A stretch of 64,000 nt of DNA from Ascaphus truei (Eukaryota; Chordata; Amphibia; Anura; Ascaphidae), in contig CM071579.1 in the NCBI GenBank assembly GCA_036426205.1, positions 19,580,900 through 19,644,899 of the forward strand, read 5' to 3'. The notes beneath the pieces are model-generated. The model was not told the origin of the DNA. It ran no database searches and worked only from the letters and a program-made list of their open reading frames with translations. The translations under genes and the position numbers were made by a program. Below, piece by piece: positions 54,540 to 64,000 of the stretch; position 1 is the first letter of the stretch, and each line of letters starts with the position of its first letter.

Positions 54540-54630
54540 CTACTCGTAGTATCTCCAGAAGCTGTGGGTCCCCGGGGCTAAAATTAATGGGGTTCAGCTC
54601 CGGACACCCCTTATTTCAATCCGGTATAAT
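54540..54630 (+). repeat. Dispersed repeat R, copy 3 (partial)
   Basis: 'gtgggtccccggggctaaaa' then 'ttaatggggttcagctccgg' matches the right part of 26500-26790 in the same orientation. Confidence 0.55.
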
Positions 54631-54839
54631 AAAAAAATGAAGAGGGGGGGGGCACGGCCATAGTTTTCATTCTGTTGTCCAGAAACAAATATTGTACAAG
54701 AGAAATGCAGGCGTATCTGTTCTTTACTGAAGGAGAAAGCGGCCTACCCTTACTAATGCCTCCTGACGTGCCACCACAACTTTTTAACTTCTCAGTAATG
54801 TGTTACTCTGTCAGCAAAATGGAATTATCCTGCTTCTTC

Positions 54840-55090
54840 CCCCGCCCCCCTCCCCCACCCCCCACTTCCACCCCCCTGCCGGCGATCTCCCCTCCTCATT
54901 GGCTCCATACCACACCACGTGACGCGTCGCCGCTCGGGATCACAATCCTATTGCGTCCTCCTGCTGGCTGACGCGTCACAGCGCGTAGTGAGCCTTGCAG
55001 TGAGGAGGGACTGGGGCCGGCTCGGGAGGAAGTCAGGAGCTGGCGAATGGCGTGCACGCGGCCGCGCGCGCCGTCGGATGCAGCGGGATC
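54840..55090. other. CpG-rich segment
   Basis: A C-run region is followed by about 200 bp dense in CpG, with palindromes GACGCGTC (twice), CACGTG and gcggccgcgcgcg. It could be a CpG island or a GC-rich transposon. No exon or TATA box is recognised on either side. Confidence 0.4.
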
Positions 55091-55099
55091 CAAGCCATA

Positions 55100-56080
55100 G
55101 TGGTTGCGACCTATTTATTGTTCTTGTTGACTAGTGGAAGATGTCCTCAAGCGCCGTCTTTTCTTCCTTTGTGAGCCACGTTATCCTTTTAAAAGAACAC
55201 AGATAATATGAAAGTGTTTTGTGTTTTCCTGCATACTGTACCAGAAGCAGGAATGTTCCATAATAACGGGCTTCTTTGAGGAATCATGTATAAATACAAC
55301 CTTTCATTCTGGTTGTGTGTGGTTTTGTAAGAGTATAGAAATGTGTATTACTAAACTTGGAAAACGGAATACAGACAAACACGTGTGAGCACCTTGATAC
55401 ATTGCATTGAGCGTAGCATGGCAAACTAGGTGTCAAAGCTGACAGGGTTTCTAATTGTTCCTATTATTAGGGAATATGAAAAGCAACAAAGAGTCAAAAG
55501 ACATCAAATTTAAGATGAGTTCCCATGGAGACATCAGAAGATGGATTACATTTTAACAAAATACAATTATCACGCAAGTCTGCAATGTGAACACATTCAG
55601 GAAATATTTTTTTGAGCGTTTCCACATTGAACTAACCTTGTTTAATAATTACTTTTATGCCTACGTCTTAGGCTAATTATTTTGAATGGCATAAATCTTA
55701 GTGGAACATGCAGATTTATGTTGCCACGTTTTGGTATAGGTTCCTGGAAAAGAGGCAATTGTTCCCAAAATGAGCTATTTTGAACATGAGCCAGATTTAT
55801 CCTTGTCAGTAGTTTTTTTGTGAGTGTTTTCTACCGAACAGATATTTACCGCAATAAACATAATTCACGTGTTTCATTTTCTAATGTCTTTATTGTGACT
55901 AGATTGCTGTTATCGCCCAATCCTAACTCTTTGAAGTCCCGTTATGTCACAAACTAGGAGGCGAGTTTGGCAGCCATGATAATAATTGGCGCATTATACA
56001 GTAAATACATGATAATAATTGTGATGCTAGGGGGTAGCCAGGCTATCAAATAAAGGTTTAAGCCCGGTTGGTTATCCCTG
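55100..56080. other. No gene recognised
   Basis: AT-rich non-coding sequence. Confidence 0.5.
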
Positions 56081-56397
56081 ATCCGTGTGTTGGGTTTATA
56101 GAGTGTCAGCTCTTGAGCCCAGTAACTGTTTTTGCATCATGTATAATCATTCGGTAATAAAGTATTTGATGTGTTTTTACCTTTCCAGGAGTGCCAGCAA
56201 GCAGAGATTGCTGTGGTATGAGGTTCAGGGGGGGTTTTGTGGGGAAAGTGTTGTCAGAAGGTGCGTAGGTAGCCGGGGTCCAGAGTTTCTGGATGCTCCA
56301 AAAATGTACCGGGAATCATGAGTGATTCCTGGATACATGTAGGACCATGGTTCCGGCAATGGCTCCTCTTGAAAACGCTTTTGCGACTCACCATTAG

Positions 56398-56685
56398 GAG
56401 TTCCCTGCTTCAGCACAGACCAGAAAGGTAAAAGGGGCATAGGGATTTGAGGTGTCCCTGAAACAGTCATGTGGTCCCTAGGTTAATGAGGATACAGAGT
56501 AAATGCCCAGGTCACGCAGAACCTATATAGGGGTTCATGGGTTGGTTCCCTGCTTGAGAACAGACCAGAAAAGACAAAAGGGCATAGGGATGTGGTGTCC
56601 CTGAAACAGTCAAGAGGTCCCTAGGGTAAGGGTGATACTCATTTAATGCCCATGTCACCCAGAACCTGTATAGGGGTTCTGAGGT
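56398..56685. repeat. ~145-bp tandem duplication
   Basis: 'ttccctgct(t)...acagaccagaaa' to 'agaacctatataggggttc' occurs twice in series (56398-56543 and 56544-56685) with about 15 percent divergence. Confidence 0.85.
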
Positions 56686-56929
56686 GCTCCAACCATACTT
56701 ATAAGGTTGTGAGGGGATTCTTAGAATCCATTCTAAGTCTATGCAATAGTGTATGGGGAATATAGGCTGATAGGAAAAAGTACATGTGTCTATTCTATTC
56801 CCCATACCCAGGGCTTAGGGATGTATTAAAGGTTTATTTTATTAATACATGTAATGTAATGAAGTGTAGTGTTAAGCACTGTAAAGTTAGTGGGCTTTCA
56901 GAACTGATGTCCCAGAGACTGCCAAACTT

Positions 56930-57290
56930 GGTGATGGTGAGTCTGCCAGGACAGAGGATGTTTGAGTTGTTGGGGTGCTAAGTGGACAGGGCAGGGCGGA
57001 GTACTGGGTCCAGAGAACAGAGACACCCTGGTGGGGGGACCCTATGATCTGTTAGACTCAATGGGGCCTGCCCAGCGGGAGGTAATGGGCTGACTAGGGA
57101 AAAGATGGAGATCGTAGGTGCTTTTCCTATTGGACAGAACATATGTCCCGCCCACGGGTCATTTCGAGCCGGCTCAACACGCCCCCTGCCTCTAACATCA
57201 TCAGCCAGATGAGCCCTGCTCTGCTTGGCTGGTTAGGAAACTTCCACACCCGGATTGGCTGCAAGGTTTTGTGAATAAAATGCGGAAGTA
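56930..57290 (+). mobile_element. LTR-like segment, inverted partner of 60590-60870
   Basis: Shares 'gggcagggcggagtactggg', 'cctattgg', 'acatatgtcccgcccacggg' and 'gctcaacacgccccctgcct' with the reverse complement of 60590-60870. A possible AATAAA lies at about 57275. Probably two LTR or element copies in opposite orientation about 3.5 kb apart. Class not determined. Confidence 0.5.
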
Positions 57291-57616
57291 TTACAGATGC
57301 AGCCACCAGTATCCGAACACTTGCCTTGGAAAATCTGGGGCAATCTCCCAGTAATGCTGCAACATTTCTGTGACATTTCTGCAGACAGACTAATGGTCCA
57401 TCGGATTAACACTGCGGGGGTCCCTGGCAGTCCCATTCAGTTTGAAAATTTAATTTGGGGGAGTAAGAGATATAGATATGTAGTACCATAATAGAAGCAG
57501 CATAAGTAGTCTAAAATAAAGTGCCTATTCACCCCTGAAGTATTGCTCATGTAAATAACTGCAGATTATGAATCCAATGAACAATACCTAAATTATGTTT
57601 CGTGAAACTAAAATGT

Positions 57617-58925
57617 TAACCGATTATGCTCTCCTGGATCCTTTACAATCTGGCTTCCGCACTGCTCACTCCACTGAAACAGCCCTCACTAAAAAAACTA
57701 ATGACCTCCATGCTGCCAAAGACAGAGGTCATTACCCTCTTCTCATATTACTCGACCTCTCTGCAGCATTGGATACTGTGGATCGCCCTCTTCTCCGTCA
57801 CATTCTCCATACTCTTGGTATCTGTTACAAAGCTCTATCCTGGATCTCCTCTTACCTCTCACTTCGTCAGCGGTAGATTTCAAAATCCGGCGCCCCTGGC
57901 GGTTGTGGCCGCCTCCCTGCTGTCGCCCCCTCCTCCTTCTGAACCGCAGCGTCAAATGACATCGCGTTGCCATGGTAAAGAGATGTCATGACGTTGTTTG
58001 ATGCTGCGGCATCGTGTTGCCATGGCAACGAGATGCCTTGTGACATCACGTTGGTGACGTCCGCAGTGTCATTTGGTGCAGCGGTTCAGGAGGGGGCAGG
58101 TAAGGAGGCGGCCACAGCAGCCGATAGGCCGAGAGCACGGCAAAAGTATATGGGGGCGTACATTTTTGCCGCCCCAAAAGTTTGCCGCCCTAAGCCCAGG
58201 CCTAACGTGAAATCTACCAATGTCCTTAGTACTTTTAGTGTCTCGTTTGATAACACCCCCTCCTCCTCTACCGATCTCTCTGTGAGGGTACCCCAGGGCT
58301 TGGTTCTGGGACCTCTTCTCTCTTTACACACTCTCTCTAGGTGACCTAATCACACCTCTTGGTTTCAAATATCACTTCTATGCTAATACACATTTACTTT
58401 ACAACCCCTGACCTTACACCTGATGTACAGACCAAAGTCTATTAATGCCTCTCCGCTATATCATCCTGGATGTCCCTTTCTTGACTCAAACTTAACATGT
58501 CAAAGACGGAGCTCTTCATACTTCCTCCCAAGCCTGGCCCTACTGCCCCTTCTACATTACTGTTGGTAGTAATATCATACACCCAGTATCACAAGCACGC
58601 TGCCTAGGGGTCACATTTGACCTCCTCCCTCCCAATCTCAATGTAGCTAAAACCTGTCATTTTTTCCTCCATAACATTTCAAAGATACGCACTTTCCTCT
58701 GTCGCTCTACTGCTACAACTGTAACGTAGGCCCTCATTCTCTCCCGCCTTTACGACTGTAACCTTCTGTTGTCAGTGTCTGTCCTGCTGAAAATCCTCTC
58801 TCCGGGCTTCCTTTTGAACTCTGTATCACTTACAAAATTCTCCTCCTCATTTTTAAGGCTATACACTCTTCTGCCCCTCCTTACATCTCAACCCTAATTC
58901 CTCACTATACACCGTTTCGACTCTT
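57617..58925 (+). mobile_element. L2-like non-LTR retrotransposon, copy 3
   Basis: Starts at [20 protein letters not shown] (57627-57686), runs through [19 protein letters not shown] and LSWISSYLS (to 57863), and is interrupted by a MITE (57872-58218). It resumes with LSVRVPQGLVLGPLL (58277-58321) and the LTPD...TKV block near 58410-58440; the catalytic YADD is mutated. 5' and 3' truncated. Inactive. Confidence 0.8.
57872..58218. mobile_element. GC-rich MITE nested in L2 copy 3
   Basis: 347 bp with 11-bp perfect inverted ends GGTAGATTTCA / TGAAATCTACC. The interior is largely palindromic around 'tgccatggcaacgagatgcc' and ends 'ccgccctaagcccaggcct'. No coding sequence. Confidence 0.8.
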
Positions 58926-58929
58926 TAAA

Positions 58930-60080
58930 GATGTTTTAATGCCCCATGTTGCATTTGCCAGTATCATCAAAAAAATAGCAAAATATTAAAAGAGGTGAAA
59001 GCGAGCCGAAACTAGCTAACAAATTTATGTATAAAGATAGATTTTCTTCCTAGAAGCAACACGTGAGTTCTAAAAAAAGATAGTTACTAAACTATGCATG
59101 TATAAAGAACAGAATATATCCGGAGAAATGCACCAAACACTGAAACTCCTCCAGGGAAATACACAGAACTGAGAAAATGGTCAAAACTATAAGTAGTCAC
59201 CAGAAATAACAATGATTAATTCACCCACTATCAAAGAATAATTTATAAGCTGAACCCTGATAGATTTATAGTATCTGAATGCTTTCAGCTAAGGATATTG
59301 TGCGTCTCACGTGTATGTACTGTATGCAAGTTCTACTTATGCTGAGAAGACGCAGCACATTGGAAACATCTAATAATACTCTCTGGTTGAATGGATGAAT
59401 AAGCAAACGTATTTAGAGGTCTATTAGATCCTCCGGATGTAGCAAGACGTGCTGTCCTCAGCGCCGTGAGACAAAGAAGCAAAAGTCAGCGGCGCCGGTG
59501 TCTGTCGCGAAGGAGGAGGGGGGAATTCATGCTTCTGAATGGGACCTCCCTCCCCCCACCTGCAGTGCTAATCCTTCCGTGGCGCGTGTGGCAGCGGTAC
59601 TGAAGACATTAAGGAGCCCATTCTAGTAGCCTCGATAGCCCACTTATCGAGGCTTTTGAGAAGACATTTGCCAGAAAGAGCTCCAGCTATTCAGAAAGCC
59701 TCCATAAATGCGCGGCCAGAGCATTTTAATCGCCAAACACGCCGCGAAGTGTGCAGCGATAAGCCCCTAATTGCCAGTTTTTGAAAACCATGCAATTCTA
59801 GTAGCCTCTGTTAGGTTATGGAGGCTTTAGAATGACGGTTTTACCCCAAATTCATCTGCCCAGAAAAAGTTGACGTGAAGCAGGTGAGAAGGCGGCGAGA
59901 GAGAGACTTAGAAAAAAAATGCATTTTTGCTGCATGGGATTGATGCCGGGAGACTCCGGAGCTGATACACATTAATAACAGCACCGCAGACCCCCGGCTT
60001 CAGTCCGATGGAATAAAAATGCATTTACAGGCAACGTCATTACCTAAGCGGCAAACCGCTAAAGCAATGAAGGGGTTAAC
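58930..60080. other. No gene; one diffuse repeat
   Basis: Non-coding. 'attctagtagcctc' occurs at about 59619 and again at about 59791 in direct orientation, and 'ggaggctttagaatgac' echoes 'gaggcttttgagaag'. A decayed repeat element is possible at 59615-59850. Confidence 0.4.
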
Positions 60081-60085
60081 TATCA

Positions 60086-60467
60086 GTGTGTCACGGTAGC
60101 ACAAGACTTTTAACTCCGTTTATATTTAAACGGAACAATCAAGAGGCAAAACACAGTAATGAAATAAAATGAGGTTTATTCGGATAAGACCTCGGAAACA
60201 CACAGAAATAGAAAATACAGAGAATATACACACTTACTGGGGTCGGGGGGTAAAACTAGGCTTTCCTAGGTGCAAGGCACCTGCTTCAGCATAGGCTTAG
60301 CTTGATAGGACCCTTGTCCTGGACCGAAACCCAGCCTGGAACAGGTAACTCCACTCCTCAGAACCAGTCCTCAGCTAGGCTAGGAGACCCTGGCATCGCA
60401 ATGCCCCTGGGAAACCTTACCGGCGCTTCACTGGACCAGTCCCAAGACTATCTACAAGTCTCAAAAG

Positions 60468-60503
<36 letters not shown>

Positions 60504-60590
60504 CTGATCTGCAGCAGCCCCTTTTAGAGACTACTATGTTCCTATGTTTTAACATGGACAGAGCCTTTCAGCCACTCAGAGCATTGGAGT
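60086..60590 (-). mobile_element. Possible LTR with (GA)n
   Basis: Begins TGTCACGGTAGC. On the minus strand an AATAAA lies at about 60179-60174. It contains a (GA)n tract at 60470-60500. It adjoins the LTR-like block 60590-60870 and may be one unit with it. Ends and class are not proven. Confidence 0.35.
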
Positions 60591-60870
60591 ATTCTCAGCC
60601 GCCAATCACAGCAGGGCTCATCTGGCTGATGGGGTCAGAGGCAGGGGGCGTGTTGAACCGGCTCAGGAAGCCCCGTGGGCGGGACATATGTTCTGGCAAA
60701 TAGGAAAAGCACCTACGACACCCATCTTTTTCTTAGCCAGCCCAGTGCCTCCCACTGGGCAGGCACCACTTCGTTCAGCAGACCAGAAGGTTTCCCCCCA
60801 GGGGATCTCTGTTCTCCAGAACCAGTACTCCGCCCTGCCCCGTCCACTTAGCCCCCCGACACCTCTCAAC
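60590..60870 (-). mobile_element. LTR-like segment, inverted partner of 56930-57290
   Basis: See 56930-57290. Shared blocks include 'gtgggcgggacatatgttct' and 'actccgccctgccccgtcca'. Confidence 0.5.
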
Positions 60871-61204
60871 ATCCCGTCTCCTCCTTCATCTATGGACTCT
60901 ATGCAAACTAGCTAGCATCTTACCCATATGCCCAGGCTGGCAGTATAGAGCCTTATAGTAAATGCAAAACATGATATAAAGTACACTTCATTACAGAATA
61001 TACTTTGGGGGACCTTATACTTATATGGGAAATAACTTTGGGCTATTTGGGCTTGAAATCCAGGAGTCTGGGGGACACAGGGAAGCCCCGGTGTAATTCA
61101 CCCTGCGTACCGGCAAATCATGCCTGCTCGCTGGGGAGAGTTAAACGATTACCAGCACATTGGCCCCCCAACTCCTGCAACCAAAATAAAAAATTTTTAT
61201 GAAG

Positions 61205-62515
61205 GATAGATCATGCCAAACTAACCTTATTTGTCTCTGTTTTTGTTTTTTATACGATTCCACACAAGAAGTTGGTGTACAAAATAAAGCAAATTGGACT
61301 CAGTAATAATATATGCACCTGGATTGAAAACTGGTTGAAGGACAGACAACAGAGGGTTGTCATAAATGGAACTTTTTCAGGTTGGGCTAAAGTCGTGAGT
61401 GGAGTACCTCAGGGATCGGTACTGGGACCTTGGGCTTTTTAACTTGTTTATTAATGACCTTGAGGTTGGCATCGAGAGCAAAGTCTCCATATTTGCTGAT
61501 GATACTAAATTGTGTAAGGCAGTAGAATCAGAGCAGGATGTAATTTCTCTTCAGAAGGACTTGGAGAGACTGGAAACTTGGGCAGGTAAATGGCAGATGC
61601 GGTTTAATACAAATAAAGGTAAGATTATGCATTTGACAAACAAGAATAAATAGGCGACTTACAAATGAAATAGGGGAAAATTAGGTGAATCTTTGATGGA
61701 GAAGGATTTAGGCGTGCCTGTACTGTACACTGGCGACACACTTTATTCGAGCTCGGCTAGTCCCACGAATTCGGGTATACCCGGGTGTATTGAGGTTTGT
61801 GACTGTTTTCTGCCCGAGTGCATTGAGGTATTTTCTAGGCAGGGATTGAAGCATTTTATTCCCGCTGGCTGCAATACTGCACAGTATATATATATATACT
61901 GCATTACAATTCATAAATTTATGCCATCTGGTAGACACGCGAAGCATTGCAGCCTATAAAATCCTAATCATTATCATTTAACAGATCAGCCAGCCCGTTC
62001 AGCCTCGGTGGCATGAACCCAGGCTGGGAAGGCAAACGCAACGGGGCTGTCAGAGGTGAGGAGCGGCGCATTCCAGGTATCTGCCAGGTACATACTGGGT
62101 ATTTGCTCGAATAAAGTGTGTCGGTGCAGTATATAGCAGGCTTAGCAATAGTATCAGGCAGCAGCTGCAAAGGCAAACACTGCAAGATCTTATCTTGCAT
62201 TAAACTGCGTATGGCTGGAAGGGAAGAAAGTATAATTTTACTATTGTGCAGATCATTTGTAAGACCACACCTTGATTATGGAGTATAGTTTTGGGCAGCA
62301 CTCCGTTAAAAAAGGACATTATGTAACTAGAAAAAGTGCTGAGAAAAGACACCAAGTGAATAAGGGGGGTGGAAAATCTGACTTACAAAGGGAGAATAGC
62401 TCAATTAGGTTTGATTGCATTAGAAAAGAGGCGTTTAAGAGGGGATATGATAACTATATACAAATATATTCGGGGACAGTACAGGGAGCTTTCAAAATAA
62501 TTATTCATCCCAAGG
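61205..62515 (+). mobile_element. CR1-like retrotransposon fragment with nested MITE
   Basis: RT blocks: VVINGTFSGWAKVVSGVPQG (61354-61413), LFINDLEVGIESKVSIFADD (61441-61500), LETWAGKWQMRFNTNKGKI. MITE T interrupts at 61722-62133. CR1 resumes with LSC-I(K) and the ...YKYI(R)GQYR-like 3' part to about 62515. Catalytic FADD is intact, but the frame is broken. Confidence 0.85.
61722..62133. mobile_element. MITE family T, copy 2, inserted in CR1
   Basis: About 400 bp, nearly identical to 53007-53408. CR1 text stops at 'aggcgtgcctgta' and resumes at 'tagcaggcttagcaatag', so insertion into CR1 is certain. Inverted ends CACTGGCGACACACTTTATT and CACCGACACACTTTATTCGA. Confidence 0.88.
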
Positions 62516-62519
62516 GCAA

Positions 62520-63044
62520 AAAGGGGGGTTATTTGAGCGTTCTGTCCCTCCAAATGCTCTCCCTCGGCTACGCCAGTCTCGCCTGCAGCTCCTAGTCCCC
62601 CGTGATCAGCGGGGCATACTCAGCACATATATAAACACCAAAATAGGAGCCGCATGGAAAAGAAAACGGAATTAGTGCACAATCTTTATATTAAAAACAC
62701 ACGCATTGACAAAAATAAAATATAAATTAATGCAGTGTGTTTTGAGACACTACTAAAAAAACAATCTAATGGATCAAAGAGATAACCAAGACACACCCAC
62801 AGAGAAGTTATTACCACCCACCAGCCACAGGAAGACACCCCAGTTGTTAAAGGGTAAAGACACTCGGCAAACAAGTTGTAGTACTGTATATCAGACCTTA
62901 TGTCTCTAAAAGTCTCCCAAAAGCGTCCTCTGGTGTCCCTGGAGCAGCAACCCCGGAAGTCCGTCGTCACGGACGTGCGTCACTGCGTATGACGTCACCA
63001 CCTACGCGTTTCGTGTCAATGACACTTCCTCAGGGCAGAGTCAT
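62520..63044 (-). mobile_element. Putative hammerhead-headed retroelement
   Basis: Minus strand: the hammerhead motif at 63044-62989, about 450 bp of body without an ORF, ending in the region where CR1 text stops (about 62515). Ends inferred from neighbours; no target duplication recognised. Confidence 0.45.
62989..63044 (-). ncRNA. Hammerhead ribozyme motif, complete core and stems
   Basis: On the minus strand: ATGAC pairs with distal GTCAT, then an internal loop, then TCTGCC/GGTGG gives a five-pair helix I next to the core. CTGAGGA (63033-63027) is a perfect CUGANGA box. One extra A precedes a 5-bp stem II (GTGTC/GACAC, loop ATT). GAAAC (63012-63008) is followed by helix III AC-GC-GT and the GUA triplet (63005-63003). 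Every invariant core base is present. It is the best candidate in the window; the extra A and 2-bp helix III are the unusual points. Confidence 0.72.
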
Positions 63045-63188
63045 GTGGTTGCTTAGTACATGCTAAAATACCTCAATGGATAGATGCCTAGCTCAACCAA
63101 TGCAAACCACTCAAATAATTGATAATACAAACCCTCCAATCAGGTTATGCAAAAAACGGGAATGGACAACATTGAAAACCACACAAAT

Positions 63189-64000
63189 ACCTACATCACA
63201 ACAAACAGATAAATAAATGATAATAAACATAATATAAATAAATATCTATATCTTTAATAAATAAAAATTAAATATTAATTGCAAGAGATGATGGGATAAA
63301 AAATGAATCCAAACATCGCAGCTTGCATGAATGACATCAGGGTCAGAGCTAAACTCGCAGGACCCATAAATTAACATTACTGAATAGAAAATACTCAACT
63401 AGTAAGAATAGTTAATCGGAGCTTTAAACTCACTTTATAATATCAATAATTTAACCCTACAAAAGGATTTAAAACAATGTATATACACAAGACATATAAA
63501 TAGTGATTCATACACAAAAATACATAATGTGTATAAATTATAAGCAAGAGATGAGATACCTTAAAAATAAATATAAATACAAGTGTCTCTTCGCAAGTAC
63601 TTTGTATTTATATTTTATTTTTAAGGTATCTCATCTCTTGCTTATATATTTATTACACATTATGTATTTTTTTGTGTATGTAATCACTATTTATATGTCT
63701 TTGTGTATATACATTGTTTTAAATCCTTTTGTAGGGTTAAATTATTGATATTATGAATTATAGTTATGTCTCTGTATTATATTCTTTACTAGTTGAGTAT
63801 TTTCTATTCAGTAATTTAATTTATGGGTCCTGCGAGTTTAGCTCTGACCCTGATGTTCATTCATGCAAGCTGCGATGTTTAGGATTCATTTTTATCCATC
63901 ATCTCTTGCAATTAATATTTAATTTTATTTTATTAAAGATAATTGTATTTATATTTAATGTTTATTTATTCATTTATTATCTGTTTGTTGTGATGTAGGT
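63189..64000. repeat. Large palindrome cut by the window end
   Basis: 63189-63582 and 63602-64000 are near-perfect reverse complements (about 395 bp per arm, centre near 63592, about 20 bp spacer). For example 'acctacatcacaacaaacag' at 63189 mirrors 'ctgtttgttgtgatgtaggt' at 63981. The right arm reaches the window edge still paired, so the palindrome may extend, and a mirrored hammerhead would be expected beyond 64000. Confidence 0.9.

Overview
This looks like vertebrate chromosomal DNA, most likely from an anuran amphibian (frog or toad) with a large, repeat-rich genome. The only host gene I recognise is split by long introns and GT/AG splice sites. The rest is a dense mosaic of CR1-like and L2-like non-LTR retrotransposons, fold-back DNA elements, solo LTRs, minisatellites and microsatellites. 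There are no operons, bacterial genes, CRISPR arrays or recognisable tRNA or rRNA genes. Species cannot be fixed from sequence alone. Many apparent ORFs are low-complexity or repeat artefacts and are left out.

Host gene: two consecutive plus-strand exons (30535-30655 and 33174-33345) encode the first half of a synaptotagmin C2B domain, closest to synaptotagmin-9 as I remember the family. The upstream C2A exons and the last C2B exon were not found, so the gene probably runs through much of the window, and most of the DNA after 30.6 kb is probably intronic.

Layout: 1-4.6 kb holds LINE scraps, a 30-bp minisatellite broken by an N gap, and a GC-rich inverted-repeat element. 4.7-7.6 kb is a long minus-strand CR1 element. 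7.6-10.8 kb is mixed, with a GC-rich element, a promoter-like stretch and (TG)n. 10.8-17 kb is a 2.4-kb tandem array with hammerhead-like motifs. 17-24 kb has an L2 element with a 2A-like N-terminus and a 1.1-kb polypyrimidine minisatellite. 25-29.4 kb has two copies of a C-rich repeat, one split by a solo LTR. 30-36 kb has the synaptotagmin exons and several inverted duplications. 36-42.8 kb has L1/Tx1-like and L2 fragments, a 49-bp minisatellite and a BEN-like pseudogene. 43-49 kb has an intron-bearing transposase pseudogene, an RTE-type endonuclease fragment and nested CR1 copies. 50-64 kb has LTRs, MITEs, further L2 and CR1 copies and a palindrome cut by the window end.

Most interesting signal: hammerhead-ribozyme-like motifs recur through the window on both strands (about a dozen sites). 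Two minus-strand copies (54476-54530 and 62989-63044) keep the whole catalytic core, CUGANGA, a stem II hairpin, GAAAC, a very short helix III and a GUA cleavage triplet, plus complementary helix I strands with outer complementarity. One degenerate motif lies exactly at the inferred 5' end of a 392-bp insertion flanked by a perfect 8-bp target-site duplication. Two near-identical copies inside the 2.4-kb tandem array have a well-formed helix III and a GUC triplet but a U4-to-G change. Together they suggest a family of small hammerhead-headed retroelements. Hammerheads are known from amphibian satellites and Penelope-like elements, but this arrangement, with a consistent extra A after the CUGANGA box, deserves a search.
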